In this document: piece after piece, positions 27,803-36,548 of the stretch
Layout of the letters: every line of letters begins with the position of its first letter
How positions within the stretch are numbered: position 1 is the stretch's first letter
DNA from: Micrococcaceae bacterium Sec5.7
Lineage (GTDB): Bacteria; Actinomycetota; Actinomycetes; Actinomycetales; Micrococcaceae
Assembly: GCA_039636785.1 (NCBI GenBank)
Contig: CP144169.1
Coordinates: 1,364,001 to 1,428,000, forward strand
Direction: 5' to 3'
Length of the DNA stretch: 64,000 nt
Program-made: the position numbers and the translations under genes
Notes under the pieces: model-generated
The model's database searches: none
What the model was told of the DNA's origin: nothing
What the model saw: only the letters and a program-made list of their open reading frames with translations

Positions 27803-28515
27803 TGACACAGGAACTGATTGATACCCTGCCGGCGCTACGCCAAGGCAGATCGCTGGTGGTTGCCATCGACGGGCCGTCCGGTTCGGGCAAATCAAGTGTG
27901 AGCAAGGAAGTGGCCCGCAGGCTGAAGCTGGCGTATCTGGATACCGGGGCAATGTACCGGGCGCTGACGTGGTTCTGCCTGATCAGCGGAATTGATCTGG
28001 ACGACGGCGCTGCTGTGGAACAGGCTTCCAAGGACATGTCGCTGGACATCAGCACGAGTCCCCATGACACGTACGTCCGGATGGGCGGCACCGATGTGAC
28101 GGATGCCATCCGCGAACCTGCCATCTCCTCTGCAGTCAGTGCCGTGGCCACTACACTGGGCGCCCGCACGGAACTCATCCGCCGCCAGCGCGAACTGATC
28201 GAAAAGCACCACCGCCGCATGGTGGTTGAAGGGCGTGATATCACCACCGTCGTCGCGCCCGGCGCGGAAGTACGCATGCTCCTCACCGCAAGCGAGGAGG
28301 CGCGGCTGCGCCGCCGGGGGATCCAGCTGGGCGGCACCCAAAGTGCCGAGCAGCTGGCCGCTCAGGTCACGCAGCGTGATGCCAAGGACTCCACGGTGGT
28401 GAACTTCACCCAGGCGGCGGATGGCGTGGTGACGCTGGATTCCTCAGAACTGGACTTCGAGGAGACCGTGAAGGTTGCTCTGGGCATCGTTACCAAGGTC
28501 ATCAACCATGACTGA
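27802..28515 (+). CDS. cmk: Cytidylate kinase
   Basis: 237 aa from ATG 27802, chosen for the TAATG coupling to tyrA rather than ATG 27784 inside it. P-loop GPSGSGKSS near 24-32, CMP-site LDTGAMYRALTW and the lid region RRRGIQLGGTQ. It phosphorylates CMP and dCMP. It overlaps the acyltransferase gene by 8 bp. The first 15 residues precede the usual start of the fold. Confidence 0.95.
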   Translation: MTQELIDTLPALRQGRSLVVAIDGPSGSGKSSVSKEVARRLKLAYLDTGAMYRALTWFCLISGIDLDDGAAVEQASKDMSLDISTSPHDTYVRMGGTDVTDAIREPAISSAVSAVATTLGARTELIRRQRELIEKHHRRMVVEGRDITTVVAPGAEVRMLLTASEEARLRRRGIQLGGTQSAEQLAAQVTQRDAKDSTVVNFTQAADGVVTLDSSELDFEETVKVALGIVTKVINHD

Positions 28516-29281
28516 GGTCGGGACGCGCGGAACCACACTGGTGGGGAAAGCCAGCGACGCCGGGCTGCCGGGTCCGTGGACCATGGTCTGGAGCCGGCCG
28601 GTTGGCTGGTTCCTGAACCATGTCCTCTACCGGACATCCGTGACAGGGCGGGGCAACGTTCCGGCCGACGGCCCCGTGGTTTTTGCCGGCAACCACATCA
28701 GTTTTCTGGATGGCCCGGTGATGTTCGGCGCTTCCCCGCGGCCCATGCATATCCTGGTCAAGAAAGAGATGTTCCAAGGATTTTTGGGACGGGTTCTCCG
28801 CGCCTGCGGCCAGCTTCCGGTGGACCGCTCCGGTGACAGGGCGGCCCTCCAACTCAGCAAGAGCATGCTCGACTCCGGCCGTTGCATCGGGATTCTCCCC
28901 GAGGGGACCCGGGGGAGCGGCCAGGCAACCGGAATCAACAACGGTGTGGCGTGGCTGGCACTTAACTCACGGGCAAAAATTGTACCCGTGGCCATCCTGG
29001 GTACCCGGATGGGCCAGGAACACCTCGACACCGTTCCGCGGCCGGGCAGAAGATTTCACGTCAGTTTTGGTGAAGCCCTCAGTGTCAGCCGGAACCCCGG
29101 CGAGACCGGCCGTGCTTCAATGGACAGGGCGGGAATGGAAATCCGCGCTGCGCTGGCGAGGCATGTCCAAGAGGCAATTCAACACAGTGGGCAGCCTTTG
29201 CCCCACGCGGATTCCCCGCAAATACAACTTAAAGCAGTAGCCGGGACGCCGGCAGATCACCACATAAGGAAAGTGCAATGA
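28508..29281 (+). CDS. PlsC-like 1-acylglycerol-3-phosphate acyltransferase
   Basis: 257 aa from ATG 28508; the stop overlaps the der start (ATGA). LPLAT family with H-x4-D in NHISFLDGP, block [14 protein letters not shown] and block [14 protein letters not shown]. It transfers an acyl chain to lysophosphatidate or a related acceptor at the membrane. A second plsC-like gene is at 47200. Location between cmk and der is common in actinobacteria. Confidence 0.9.
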   Translation: MTEVGTRGTTLVGKASDAGLPGPWTMVWSRPVGWFLNHVLYRTSVTGRGNVPADGPVVFAGNHISFLDGPVMFGASPRPMHILVKKEMFQGFLGRVLRACGQLPVDRSGDRAALQLSKSMLDSGRCIGILPEGTRGSGQATGINNGVAWLALNSRAKIVPVAILGTRMGQEHLDTVPRPGRRFHVSFGEALSVSRNPGETGRASMDRAGMEIRAALARHVQEAIQHSGQPLPHADSPQIQLKAVAGTPADHHIRKVQ

Positions 29282-30828
29282 GCGATACGACTCAAACCTC
29301 CGGCCACTCCGGCGCCGGCGAAGACGAATACACGCCCACCGGCACCGACCAGGTGGCCGAGCGGGTGGCTGCCTTGGACGACGACGAGGCAGAGGTCCGC
29401 GCGGCCTCACTCCGCGCCGGCCTGGATGACTACGAACTTGATGAGGAAGATGCCGCGCTGCTCAGCGGCCTCTACGATGACCCGGACTTCGACGGCCCGG
29501 TCAAGCTTGACCCGGTGCTGGCCATTATCGGCCGCCCCAATGTGGGTAAATCCACGCTGGTGAACCGCATCCTCGGCCGCCGTGAAGCCGTGGTGGAAGA
29601 CACCCCCGGCGTTACGCGCGACCGTGTGATGTATTCGGCGCACTGGAATGGCCGTAACTTCACCGTGGTGGATACCGGTGGCTGGGAACACGATGCCCGC
29701 GGCATCCATGCCCGCGTGGCCGAACAGGCCGAAATGGCCGTGGAACTGGCTGACGCCGTTCTGTTCGTTGTGGACTCCGCCGTGGGCGCAACGGCAACGG
29801 ACGAGGGCGTTGTGAAGATGCTCCGCAAGAGTAAAAAACCAGTCATCATGGTGGCCAACAAGGTGGACGACTTCGCACAGGAGGCTGATTCCGCAACGCT
29901 CTGGGGACTGGGCTTCGGCGAGCCGTACCCGGTTTCGGCCCTCCACGGCCGCGGTGTTGCTGACCTCCTGGACCACGTGATGGACACGCTCCCGGAATTC
30001 TCCACCATTGAAGGCCTGGAGCGCTCCGGCGGCCCCCGCCGCATCGCACTGATCGGCCGCCCCAACGTCGGCAAGTCCTCGCTCCTGAATAAGCTGGCCG
30101 GTTCCGAACGTGTGGTGGTGGACAACACTGCCGGCACCACCCGCGACCCGGTGGATGAGTACATCGAACTCGGCGGACGCACCTGGCGGTTCGTTGACAC
30201 CGCCGGGATCCGCCGCCGCCAGCACATGGCGCAGGGCGCCGATTACTACGCCTCGCTGCGCACACAGAGCGCGCTCGAAAAGGCGGAGGTCGCCGTCGTG
30301 CTTCTGGCCGTGGACGAGGTCATGAGCGAGCAGGATGTCCGCATCCTGCAGCTGGCCATCGAATCCGGCCGCGCCATGGTGCTGGCGTTCAACAAGTGGG
30401 ACTTGCTGGACGACGAACGCCGCCGCTACCTTGAACGCGAAATCGAGCAGGACCTGGCGCATGTCGAGTGGGCACCGCGCGTCAACATCTCGGCCAAGAC
30501 CGGCTGGCACAAGGACCGTCTGGTTCCTGCCCTGGACCTTGCTCTCGAGAACTGGGACAAGCGAATTCCCACAGGACGCCTCAACGCGTTCCTGGGCGAG
30601 CTCGTGGCCGCACACCCGCACCCGGTGCGCGGCGGAAAGCAGCCGCGCATCCTGTACGGTACCCAGGCGTCCAGCCGCCCGCCGAAGTTTGTGCTGTTCA
30701 CCACCGGGTTCCTGGACCCGGGTTACCGCCGCTTCATCACCCGCAGGCTCCGCGAGACTTTCGGTTTCGACGGCACGCCCATCGAGGTCAACATGCGCGT
30801 CCGCGAAAAGCGCGGCAAGAAGCGTTAA
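29278..30828 (+). CDS. der: Ribosome-assembly GTPase Der (EngA)
   Basis: 516 aa. Two tandem GTPase domains: G1 GRPNVGKST with switch DTPGVTRDR and DTGGWE, NKVD; second G1 GRPNVGKSS with [17 protein letters not shown] and NKWD; then the KH-like C-terminal domain ([31 protein letters not shown]). It acts in 50S maturation. Residues 1-75 are an acidic extension absent from the E. coli protein and common in actinobacteria. Last gene of the parA-der run. Confidence 0.97.
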   Translation: MSDTTQTSGHSGAGEDEYTPTGTDQVAERVAALDDDEAEVRAASLRAGLDDYELDEEDAALLSGLYDDPDFDGPVKLDPVLAIIGRPNVGKSTLVNRILGRREAVVEDTPGVTRDRVMYSAHWNGRNFTVVDTGGWEHDARGIHARVAEQAEMAVELADAVLFVVDSAVGATATDEGVVKMLRKSKKPVIMVANKVDDFAQEADSATLWGLGFGEPYPVSALHGRGVADLLDHVMDTLPEFSTIEGLERSGGPRRIALIGRPNVGKSSLLNKLAGSERVVVDNTAGTTRDPVDEYIELGGRTWRFVDTAGIRRRQHMAQGADYYASLRTQSALEKAEVAVVLLAVDEVMSEQDVRILQLAIESGRAMVLAFNKWDLLDDERRRYLEREIEQDLAHVEWAPRVNISAKTGWHKDRLVPALDLALENWDKRIPTGRLNAFLGELVAAHPHPVRGGKQPRILYGTQASSRPPKFVLFTTGFLDPGYRRFITRRLRETFGFDGTPIEVNMRVREKRGKKR

Positions 30829-30887
30829 CTTCGACACACCAGCCCCGTGGCACGGCGAAAATGTCACGGGCACCCTCCGGAATCGTG

Positions 30888-30893
30888 TAAGCT
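30888..30893 (+). promoter_or_regulatory. candidate -10 of tRNA-Pro
   Basis: TAAGCT about 75 bp upstream of the tRNA, preceded by GTG; no clear -35. The tRNA could also be read from der. Confidence 0.25.
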
Positions 30894-30967
30894 TTTGGAG
30901 GTGGTTCGGCCGGACTGCTGAGGCGAAAATCTTCGGATATCGCTCCAGCGGAGAACGGCAGGACTGA

Positions 30968-31044
<77 letters not shown>

Positions 31045-31052
31045 GCAACAAC

Positions 31053-31087
31053 AGAAACGCCCCGGAGACTATCTCCGGGGCGTTTCT
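31053..31087. terminator. Terminator of tRNA-Pro
   Basis: Perfect 16-bp stem AGAAACGCCCCGGAGA / TCTCCGGGGCGTTTCT with loop CTA, T-rich at its 3' side. It can serve both strands; a second small hairpin (GCGGACA-GATCT-TGTCCGC, 31118-31136) lies nearer the end of the minus-strand glycosylase gene. Confidence 0.92.
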
Positions 31088-31175
31088 GCGTTCCCGGAAT
31101 GTCATCTCAATGGTTCTGCGGACAGATCTTGTCCGCGTTCGAAGACGGCTACATGGCCCTGCCGTCACGGGGAGG

Positions 31176-32051
31176 CTACTTGAGGAAGCGGGAGGTCCGG
31201 CGGTCCGCCAGGATCTTCCCGCTGGCCTGGCACGTGGGGCAATACTGCAGCGCTGTGTCGGCAAAGGAAACCTCGCGGACCGTGTCGCCGCAAACAGGGC
31301 AGGGCTCGCCGGTGCGGCCATGTACCCTCATGCGGCTCCGCTTGGAGTCCTTGAGTTCGCTGGGCGCCTTACCCGACGCCTCCGTTGCGGCACGCCCCAG
31401 AACGCTGCGGATTGACTCGTAAAGGGTCCGGACGGCACCCGGGTCCAGGGATTTGGCGACGGCGAAGGGGGATATCCGGGCGGCATGAAGGATCTCGTCG
31501 CTGTACGCGTTCCCGATACCCGCGATGGAGCTCTGACTTCGCAGCAGCCCCTTGACCTGTTGCCGACTCCCAGCAAGAATCCCGGCCAGCGTCGCCGCAT
31601 CGAAATGGGGGCTGAGCGGATCGGGTCCAAGGGCTGCTAGACCCGGAACGTCCAGGGGATCACGCACGACATAGACGGCCAGGCTCTTCTTTGTTCCCGC
31701 TTCGGTCAGGTCCACTCCGACGTGTGTGCTGGAGCCGTCCCTGGTGAACTCAAGCCGTGCGGCGATGTTGCTTTGTCCCAGCTTAAGTTGGATTGAGGAA
31801 GGTGATTCCGTGTAGCGGAGCCATCCCGCCCTGGCGAGATGAAAGACGAACCACACACCGTCGGCATCAAGGCAGATGAACTTCCCGAATCGTTCCACGC
31901 CGGCTATTTTCCGGCCCTCCAGCACGGAGTAGGGCGGGTCTGCGGTTTTGAGTACCGCGAAAGAGGCGATCTGGACTTTCGTCAGGACGGCTCCGCCCAG
32001 GTGAGTCCTCAGGAAGGAGCACAGCGCCGCCACCTCGGGAAGTTCCGGCAT
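31176..32051 (-). CDS. Fpg/Nei-family DNA glycosylase/AP lyase
   Basis: 291 aa starting MPELPEV: P2 and E3 form the catalytic N terminus after Met removal; the conserved Lys lies in RFGKFICL. The helix-two-turn-helix contains the SSIAGIGNAYSDEILH motif, and the C-terminal zinc finger has CPVCGD and YCPTC. It removes oxidised bases. Absence of the classical Fpg residues cannot be judged further by eye, so Fpg against Nei is left open; the actinobacterial Fpg2/Nei2 group is likely. Last gene of a three-gene minus-strand operon, 3 bp after the small ORF. Confidence 0.9.
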   Translation of the reverse strand: MPELPEVAALCSFLRTHLGGAVLTKVQIASFAVLKTADPPYSVLEGRKIAGVERFGKFICLDADGVWFVFHLARAGWLRYTESPSSIQLKLGQSNIAARLEFTRDGSSTHVGVDLTEAGTKKSLAVYVVRDPLDVPGLAALGPDPLSPHFDAATLAGILAGSRQQVKGLLRSQSSIAGIGNAYSDEILHAARISPFAVAKSLDPGAVRTLYESIRSVLGRAATEASGKAPSELKDSKRSRMRVHGRTGEPCPVCGDTVREVSFADTALQYCPTCQASGKILADRRTSRFLK

Positions 32052-32054
32052 GCG

Positions 32055-32252
32055 CTACCTCGTGTCGGCTCTGCCGTCGAGGTCCGGTTTCCCGTCAAAG
32101 AGATCGGCGGCGCGCGTCTTGGCGTCGTCCAGAAACGCGGCAGCACCCGACGTCGGACGGCCGGCGGCGGTGCGTTCGGCGCCGCGGGCTTCTTTTTCAA
32201 TGTTGTTGGCTGCCTTCAATCGCTCGGCTTCCGCCTGCCAGAAGGCCTTCAT
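32055..32252 (-). CDS. Small charged protein of unknown function
   Basis: 65 aa from ATG 32252, which overlaps the stop of the membrane peptide gene by 3-4 bases (ATGA); the longer frame upstream is out of context. Helical, charged sequence (MKAFWQAEAERLKAANNIEKEARGAE, then FLDDAKTRAADLFDGKPDLDGRADTR). No known domain. Tight spacing with the DNA glycosylase gene (3 bp) shows cotranscription. Confidence 0.65.
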   Translation of the reverse strand: MKAFWQAEAERLKAANNIEKEARGAERTAAGRPTSGAAAFLDDAKTRAADLFDGKPDLDGRADTR

Positions 32253-32431
32253 TTGTCTGCCGCGGCCGCGCCAAACGGTCCAAAGAATGAAGTCAGCAGG
32301 TTGGGCGTGGCCAGGGCCACTGCCAACAGCACGTAAAACATGCCCATCAGGACCCCGGCGCCCCAATTGCCTTTTTTCCTGGCCGGGACATGCGCATGTT
32401 CTGTCATGGCACCCATCATGCCAGAGTCCAT
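32249..32431 (-). CDS. Small single-pass membrane protein
   Basis: 60 aa (or 52 aa from ATG 32407, which begins MTEHAHVPARKKG). A basic N terminus (ARKKGNW) is followed by one hydrophobic helix (VLMGMFYVLLAVALATPNLL), so N-in topology is expected, then a short FFGPFGAAAADK tail. Its stop overlaps the start of the next small gene. No family recognised. First gene of the operon ending in the DNA glycosylase. Confidence 0.65.
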   Translation of the reverse strand: MDSGMMGAMTEHAHVPARKKGNWGAGVLMGMFYVLLAVALATPNLLTSFFGPFGAAAADK

Positions 32432-32454
32432 CTCCCGGCCTGCGGGGATGTGCC

Positions 32455-32460
32455 TATACT
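32455..32460 (+). promoter_or_regulatory. candidate -10 in the gcvH / small-gene divergent region
   Basis: TATACT on the plus strand, about 65 bp before gcvH; the same site reads TATAGG on the minus strand, about 25 bp before the small membrane gene. Either or both may be used. No -35 is evident. Confidence 0.35.
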
Positions 32461-32525
32461 TTCACCGGTGGCATGTTCCGCACGCCGCCGTTGACATTGG
32501 TGATTGACCCGATGAAAGGCCCCTG

Positions 32526-32912
32526 ATGAGCAACATTCCCGCAGATCTCTCCTACACCGCCGAGCACGAATGGGTATCTTCGCCGAACGCCGATGGTGTG
32601 GTCCGCGTGGGCATTACTGACTTCGCGCAGGATGCGCTCGGTGATGTTGTGTACGCACAGATGCCCGAGGTCGGCACCGCCGTCACGGCAAATGATGTGG
32701 TGGGCGAGGTCGAATCCACCAAAAGCGTCAGCGACATCTATGCCCCTGTTACGGGAGAAATCGTTGCCCGCAATGAGGCACTGGACACCGATTCCGCGCT
32801 CATTAACACCGACCCCTACGGGAAGGGCTGGCTTCTGGAAGTCAAGCTCGCCGAGGCCGGAGCCGTAGACTCGTTGCTCAGTGCATCGGAATACGAACAG
32901 CAGGTAGGCTAA
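32526..32912 (+). CDS. gcvH: Glycine cleavage system H protein
   Basis: 128 aa. Lipoyl-domain hammerhead with lipoylation lysine K66 in VESTKSVSD; N-terminal YTAEHEWV and C-terminal GWLLEVKL blocks are standard for GcvH. It shuttles the aminomethyl group between P, T and L proteins; the other genes are not nearby. It leads the conserved gcvH-garA-merR-DUF151-merR block (Rv1826-Rv1830). No glycine riboswitch structure was recognised upstream. Confidence 0.97.
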   Translation: MSNIPADLSYTAEHEWVSSPNADGVVRVGITDFAQDALGDVVYAQMPEVGTAVTANDVVGEVESTKSVSDIYAPVTGEIVARNEALDTDSALINTDPYGKGWLLEVKLAEAGAVDSLLSASEYEQQVG

Positions 32913-33045
32913 AGCTAACCGGTTCGTCCGGCTGGCCATTTTGATCAATGGCCGGCACTCGGACCGTGAACCGGATCTGCCAGGCTTTTCCGGACGGTAT
33001 GCGTTGATTTCAGGCAGGATATCTGCAACGGAAGAGGAGGAATCC

Positions 33046-33522
33046 ATGGTTGGCCACGAACAGAACCACGCCAATGGCGAATACGGCAAGGGTGAAGTCC
33101 AGGCTTCGGAGACAACCTCGATCAACCTCACTCCTGTTAATGACGAGCCATCAATAGCGCCCAAACTGTCTCGGGAGGAGCGCTCGGCTGTGGCGGCGCT
33201 GCCTTCGGGCTCAGCACTGCTCGTTGCTCACAGCGGGCCGAACTCAGGCGCCAGATTCCTGCTTGACTCCGATATCACCACCGCCGGACGCCACCCAGAC
33301 GCCGAGATCTTCCTCGACGACGTCACTGTTTCCCGCCGCCACGTCGAATTCCGGCGCACGCCAAAGAGCTTTGAAGTGGTGGACACAGGAAGCCTCAACG
33401 GCACCTACGTCAATCACGACCGCGTGGACAGCGTTGAGCTCAGGTCCGGAAACGAAGTCCAGATCGGCAAATTCCGCCTCACCTTCTACTTGAGCCCTGC
33501 CCGCGCAGCAGGCCCTGCCTGA
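33046..33522 (+). CDS. garA: FHA-domain regulator GarA (OdhI)
   Basis: 158 aa, ATG with GAGGAGG at about 33034-33040. The N-terminal phosphorylation motif ETTS is at 22-25; the FHA domain (about 70-140) carries the phosphothreonine-binding pattern AGRHPDAEIFLDD, SRRHVEF and GSLNGTYVN. In relatives, unphosphorylated GarA/OdhI inhibits 2-oxoglutarate dehydrogenase and glutamate dehydrogenase, and PknB/PknG phosphorylate one of the two Thr to switch it off by self-binding. The conserved ETTS shows that this switch is likely kept. Confidence 0.96.
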   Translation: MVGHEQNHANGEYGKGEVQASETTSINLTPVNDEPSIAPKLSREERSAVAALPSGSALLVAHSGPNSGARFLLDSDITTAGRHPDAEIFLDDVTVSRRHVEFRRTPKSFEVVDTGSLNGTYVNHDRVDSVELRSGNEVQIGKFRLTFYLSPARAAGPA

Positions 33523-33539
33523 TCCCGGGGCAGCTGCCC

Positions 33540-34262
33540 GTGGCAATGGCACAACCGGAACGCCGTGGACCCCAGGTCCTGAACATCGGGGAAGTACTGG
33601 CTCAGCTGAGCGATGACTTTCCGGGTATGACGGCGTCGAAAATCAGGTTTCTAGAAGAAAAGGGCCTGATTAACCCCCGCCGCACCCCTGCCGGCTACCG
33701 GCAGTACTCAGACAGTGACGTTGAGCGCCTCCGGTTCGTCCTGGCACTTCAGCGCGACCAGTACCTGCCGCTGAAGGTCATCAAGGAATATCTGGACGCG
33801 ATCGACCGTGGAGAGCGCCCGGAGAACCTTCCTCCCGGAGTCACTGTCTCACCGCGCATCGTCTCGGACGAGCTCGCTGCCGAGTTGCAGAACCGGGCGC
33901 GCAAGCTCAGCGAAGAGCAACTGCGAACGGAGTCAGGGGCGAGCGTTCCGCTGCTGCAGTCCCTCCTGAGCTTCGGCCTGATCGGCCACGTCAACGGCAA
34001 GTTCGATGAACACTCCCTGCAGGTGGCGCGCGCCTGCGTCCAGCTGGAGAGCCATGGCCTGGAACCCCGGCATCTCCGGCCTTTCCAAGCCGCCGCGGAA
34101 CGCGAGTTCGGCCTCGTGGAGCGCGCTGTGGCCACTCTGACTTCGAGGAAGGACGCTGCCTCCCAGGCGCGCGCTGCAGAGGCCGCCCGTGAGATCAGCG
34201 ATCTCTGTCTGACCCTGCACCGTGCACTGGTCCAGGACCGTATTTCACGCATGGACATCTGA
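33540..34262 (+). CDS. ftsR: MerR-family regulator, FtsR/Rv1828 type
   Basis: 240 aa (GTG 33540; ATG 33546 possible). N-terminal winged HTH: LNIGEVLAQLSDDFPGMTASKIRFLEEKGLI with PRRTPAGYRQYSDSDVERL, then a linker helix and a C-terminal effector-like domain. It is the ortholog by position of Rv1828 and of corynebacterial FtsR, an activator of ftsZ and growth genes; the symbol rests on that synteny. Overlaps the DUF151 gene by one base. Confidence 0.9.
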   Translation: MAMAQPERRGPQVLNIGEVLAQLSDDFPGMTASKIRFLEEKGLINPRRTPAGYRQYSDSDVERLRFVLALQRDQYLPLKVIKEYLDAIDRGERPENLPPGVTVSPRIVSDELAAELQNRARKLSEEQLRTESGASVPLLQSLLSFGLIGHVNGKFDEHSLQVARACVQLESHGLEPRHLRPFQAAAEREFGLVERAVATLTSRKDAASQARAAEAAREISDLCLTLHRALVQDRISRMDI

Positions 34263-34765
34263 TGATCGAAGTCGAGATCGTGGGTGTCCGCATCGAACTG
34301 CCGTCCAACCAGCCCCTGGTATTGCTGCGCGAGATCCACGGCGAACGCCACGTACCCATCTGGATCGGAACGCCGGAAGCCAGCGCTATTGCCCTGGCCC
34401 AACAGGGCGTGGTCCCGCCACGGCCAATGACCCACGATCTAATGGTGGACGTGGTGGAGTCGCTGGGCCATTCCATTGTCAGCGTGAACATTGTGGCAGT
34501 GGAAGACAACATTTTTTACGGCCAGCTGCAGTTCGAAAACGGCGTCACGGTCAGTTCCCGGGCGTCCGATGCCCTGGCAGTCGCTTTGCGGGCCAAGTGC
34601 CGCATCTGGTGCGCGGATTCCGTGATGGATGAGGCGGGCGTCAGAATCACTGAACACGACGACGGTGAGGAAACCGAGCCTGGTCCCACGGTGGACGAAG
34701 AGGGCGAACTCCGGCGGTTCCGCGAGTTCCTGGACGACGTTGAGCCGGAGGATTTCGACGGCTGA
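34262..34765 (+). CDS. DUF151 (bifunctional nuclease family) protein
   Basis: 167 aa. The BFN domain (2-135) has the family pattern LREIHGERHVPIWIGTPEASAIALAQQG and RPMTHDLMVDVVESLG; the C-terminal 40 residues are acidic. The plant member has DNase/RNase activity; the bacterial role is unproven. Stop/start overlap (TGATG) with the MerR gene shows coupling, as Rv1828-Rv1829. Confidence 0.92.
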   Translation: MIEVEIVGVRIELPSNQPLVLLREIHGERHVPIWIGTPEASAIALAQQGVVPPRPMTHDLMVDVVESLGHSIVSVNIVAVEDNIFYGQLQFENGVTVSSRASDALAVALRAKCRIWCADSVMDEAGVRITEHDDGEETEPGPTVDEEGELRRFREFLDDVEPEDFDG

Positions 34766-34774
34766 GGTCACATT

Positions 34775-34786
34775 AAGGTTAAACTT
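34775..34786. promoter_or_regulatory. imperfect palindrome, candidate MerR operator
   Basis: AAGGTTAAACTT, palindromic at 10 of 12 positions, lies 45-55 bp upstream of the promoter at 34831 and between two MerR-family genes. Operator role is inferred only from shape and place. Confidence 0.35.
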
Positions 34787-34830
34787 GAGGCTGAAAGATT
34801 CGACACGCCCCTTGAATAGCCCGAACGTCT

Positions 34831-34859
34831 TTGACCTTGGGCCGCCGCAGGCCTAACGT
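34831..34859 (+). promoter_or_regulatory. promoter of the second MerR gene
   Basis: TTGACC, 17-bp spacer, TAACGT: one of the best -35/-10 pairs in the window. Predicted +1 near 34866 gives a leader of about 140 nt that contains a cysteine-rich upstream frame (see findings). Confidence 0.5.
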
Positions 34860-35006
34860 CGAAGGTACCAAGTTCCCATTGCATACGACAGCCGCGCCAG
34901 TCACACTGAAGAGTGCAACCCCGGCCAAATTACATGGATGAATTTCATGCCTGTGATTGCTGTTGCTGCAACTTCCTCAGGGGAGCTTATGACAAGGAGG
35001 ATCCAC

Positions 35007-35603
35007 GTGAGTCCGAAAGGCGAAGCAGGCGAGTTGAAGCATCCCTCGACGGCCGGTGTTGCTGTGCCCGCGAGCGGCGCCCAGGGCCTTCTCTTCACAG
35101 AGGATCTTCCGGTTCTTGATGAGGACGCGGGATACCGTGGTCCCACCGCCTGCAAGGCAGCCGGCATTACCTACCGTCAACTGGACTACTGGGCACGGAC
35201 CGGCCTGGTGGAGCCCGCAGTGCGCGGTGCCGCGGGTTCCGGTTCACAGCGTCTCTATGGATTCCGGGACATCCTGGTGCTTAAGGTCGTCAAGCGGCTG
35301 CTGGACACCGGCGTTTCCCTTCAGCAGATCCGCTCGGCCGTGGAACACCTTCGGGAGCGCGGTGTGGAGGATCTGGCCCAGATCACGCTGATGAGCGATG
35401 GCGCCAGCGTGTACGAATGCACCTCCGCCGATGAAGTCATTGACCTCGTCCAGGGTGGTCAGGGCGTGTTTGGCATTGCTGTTGGCCGTGTGTGGCGTGA
35501 AGTTGAAGGCAGCCTGGCGTCGCTTCCCAGCGAACACGCAGTGGAGCAGTCGTTCCCGGACGATGAACTGAGCAAGAGGCGGTCTGCCCGTAAGATCGGC
35601 TAA
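35007..35603 (+). CDS. MerR-family regulator, Rv1830 type
   Basis: 198 aa from GTG 35007, chosen for AAGGAGG at 34994-35000; ATGs at 34938 and 34989 lack a good ribosome site. HTH: YRGPTACKAAGITYRQLDYWARTGLVEPAVR, SGSQRLYGFRDILVLKVVKRLL. The C-terminal domain (about 115-175) resembles the partner-binding part of Rv1830/McdR proteins. It is shorter than the first MerR protein and lacks its effector region. Convergent with parA-like gene, separated by a bidirectional terminator. Confidence 0.9.
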   Translation: MSPKGEAGELKHPSTAGVAVPASGAQGLLFTEDLPVLDEDAGYRGPTACKAAGITYRQLDYWARTGLVEPAVRGAAGSGSQRLYGFRDILVLKVVKRLLDTGVSLQQIRSAVEHLRERGVEDLAQITLMSDGASVYECTSADEVIDLVQGGQGVFGIAVGRVWREVEGSLASLPSEHAVEQSFPDDELSKRRSARKIG

Positions 35604-35615
35604 GCACAGGTTTAC

Positions 35616-35657
35616 AAGGCAAAGGCCGTCTTCCGTTCGGAAGGCGGCCTTTGCCTT
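35616..35657. terminator. Bidirectional terminator merR / parA-like
   Basis: 20-bp stem (AAGGCAAAGGCCGTCTTCCG / CGGAAGGCGGCCTTTGCCTT, one G-U pair) with loop TT, between convergent stops. Confidence 0.93.
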
Positions 35658-35680
35658 GTCCGTTGGGGGAACGCGGCGCT

Positions 35681-36502
35681 CTAGCGCTGGCTTCGGCTGC
35701 GCATTCCGTTTCCTGCCGTCATGAGGTTGCCCAACAGAGTATCGAACAGGGCCGAGGCGTTCTTGGCGGAGTCGCCGGGCCAGTGATGCACTGAATGTGC
35801 AGCCCCTTGGATCTGCTGCCAGTTGGCCTGCTCCGGAATGTGAGGCGTCAGCAGGAGCTCGCCAAACATGGAATCCATTTCGGCCAGCCGGAAGGTGTGT
35901 TCGGAGGACCCGCTGCGTACCCGGTTTGCCACAATGCCTGCCGGCGACAGGTTGGGAGCGAATTCCTGCCGGAACAACTGGATCGCCCTCATGGTGCGCT
36001 CTGTGCCGGCCACCGAGAAGAGGCCTGGCTCGGCAACCAGGGTGACTTTGTCGCTCGCGGACCACGCCATCCGGGTCAGTCCATTGAGCGATGGCGGGCA
36101 ATCGATCAGGACCAGCTGGTACTTGTCCGCACCGGCCAGCACTGCGGACAGACGGCGGAGATCGCGACGGCCCAGATCAGGGCGGTCATAGATTCCTGTA
36201 TAGGCAGAGCCCACGGCCACGTCAAGCACCGCAGGGCGGTCGCCGCTGTGGTCCGCCCGCTCAACCCAACCGCTTTGCACAACGTTTTCCGCCAGGCGGG
36301 CCTTACGCGGGTTCTTGAGCATCCTGCCGATATCCAGCTGATCACGGGGCTGTACCCCCAGAGCTGTGCTTGCGTCCGCATGGGGATCTAGATCCACCAC
36401 AAGCGTGGGGATGCCGGCGGCAAGGGCCGCAGACGCCAATCCGGTGGTGACGGATGTCTTGCCGACACCGCCTTTGAGGCTGCTGATGCTGACTACTTGC
36501 AC
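35681..36502 (-). CDS. ParA-like ATPase without partner gene
   Basis: 273 aa from GTG 36502 (TTG 36514 possible). Walker A SLKGGVGKTSVTTG near residues 8-20, VDLDPHADAS (A' region), VLIDCPPSLNGLT (Walker B). Short for a chromosomal ParA, and there is no parB. The C-terminal tail is basic (MRSRSQR). Related genes (Rv3213c-like) are called Soj homologues; the cargo is unknown. It is divergent from pyc. Confidence 0.88.
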   Translation of the reverse strand: MQVVSISSLKGGVGKTSVTTGLASAALAAGIPTLVVDLDPHADASTALGVQPRDQLDIGRMLKNPRKARLAENVVQSGWVERADHSGDRPAVLDVAVGSAYTGIYDRPDLGRRDLRRLSAVLAGADKYQLVLIDCPPSLNGLTRMAWSASDKVTLVAEPGLFSVAGTERTMRAIQLFRQEFAPNLSPAGIVANRVRSGSSEHTFRLAEMDSMFGELLLTPHIPEQANWQQIQGAAHSVHHWPGDSAKNASALFDTLLGNLMTAGNGMRSRSQR

Positions 36503-36514
36503 TTGAAAAACCAA

Positions 36515-36520
36515 TACCTA
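36515..36520 (-). promoter_or_regulatory. candidate -10 of the ParA-like gene
   Basis: TAGGTA on the minus strand, +1 about 36508, giving a 6-nt leader before GTG 36502. No Shine-Dalgarno precedes the GTG. Confidence 0.35.
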
Positions 36521-36548
36521 ACGCCGGTTGCCGTGTTGGGGTAGTTTC

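Noticed and set aside
32432..32525. Glycine riboswitch before gcvH
   Set aside because: Only about 95 bp with no tandem aptamer-like structure.
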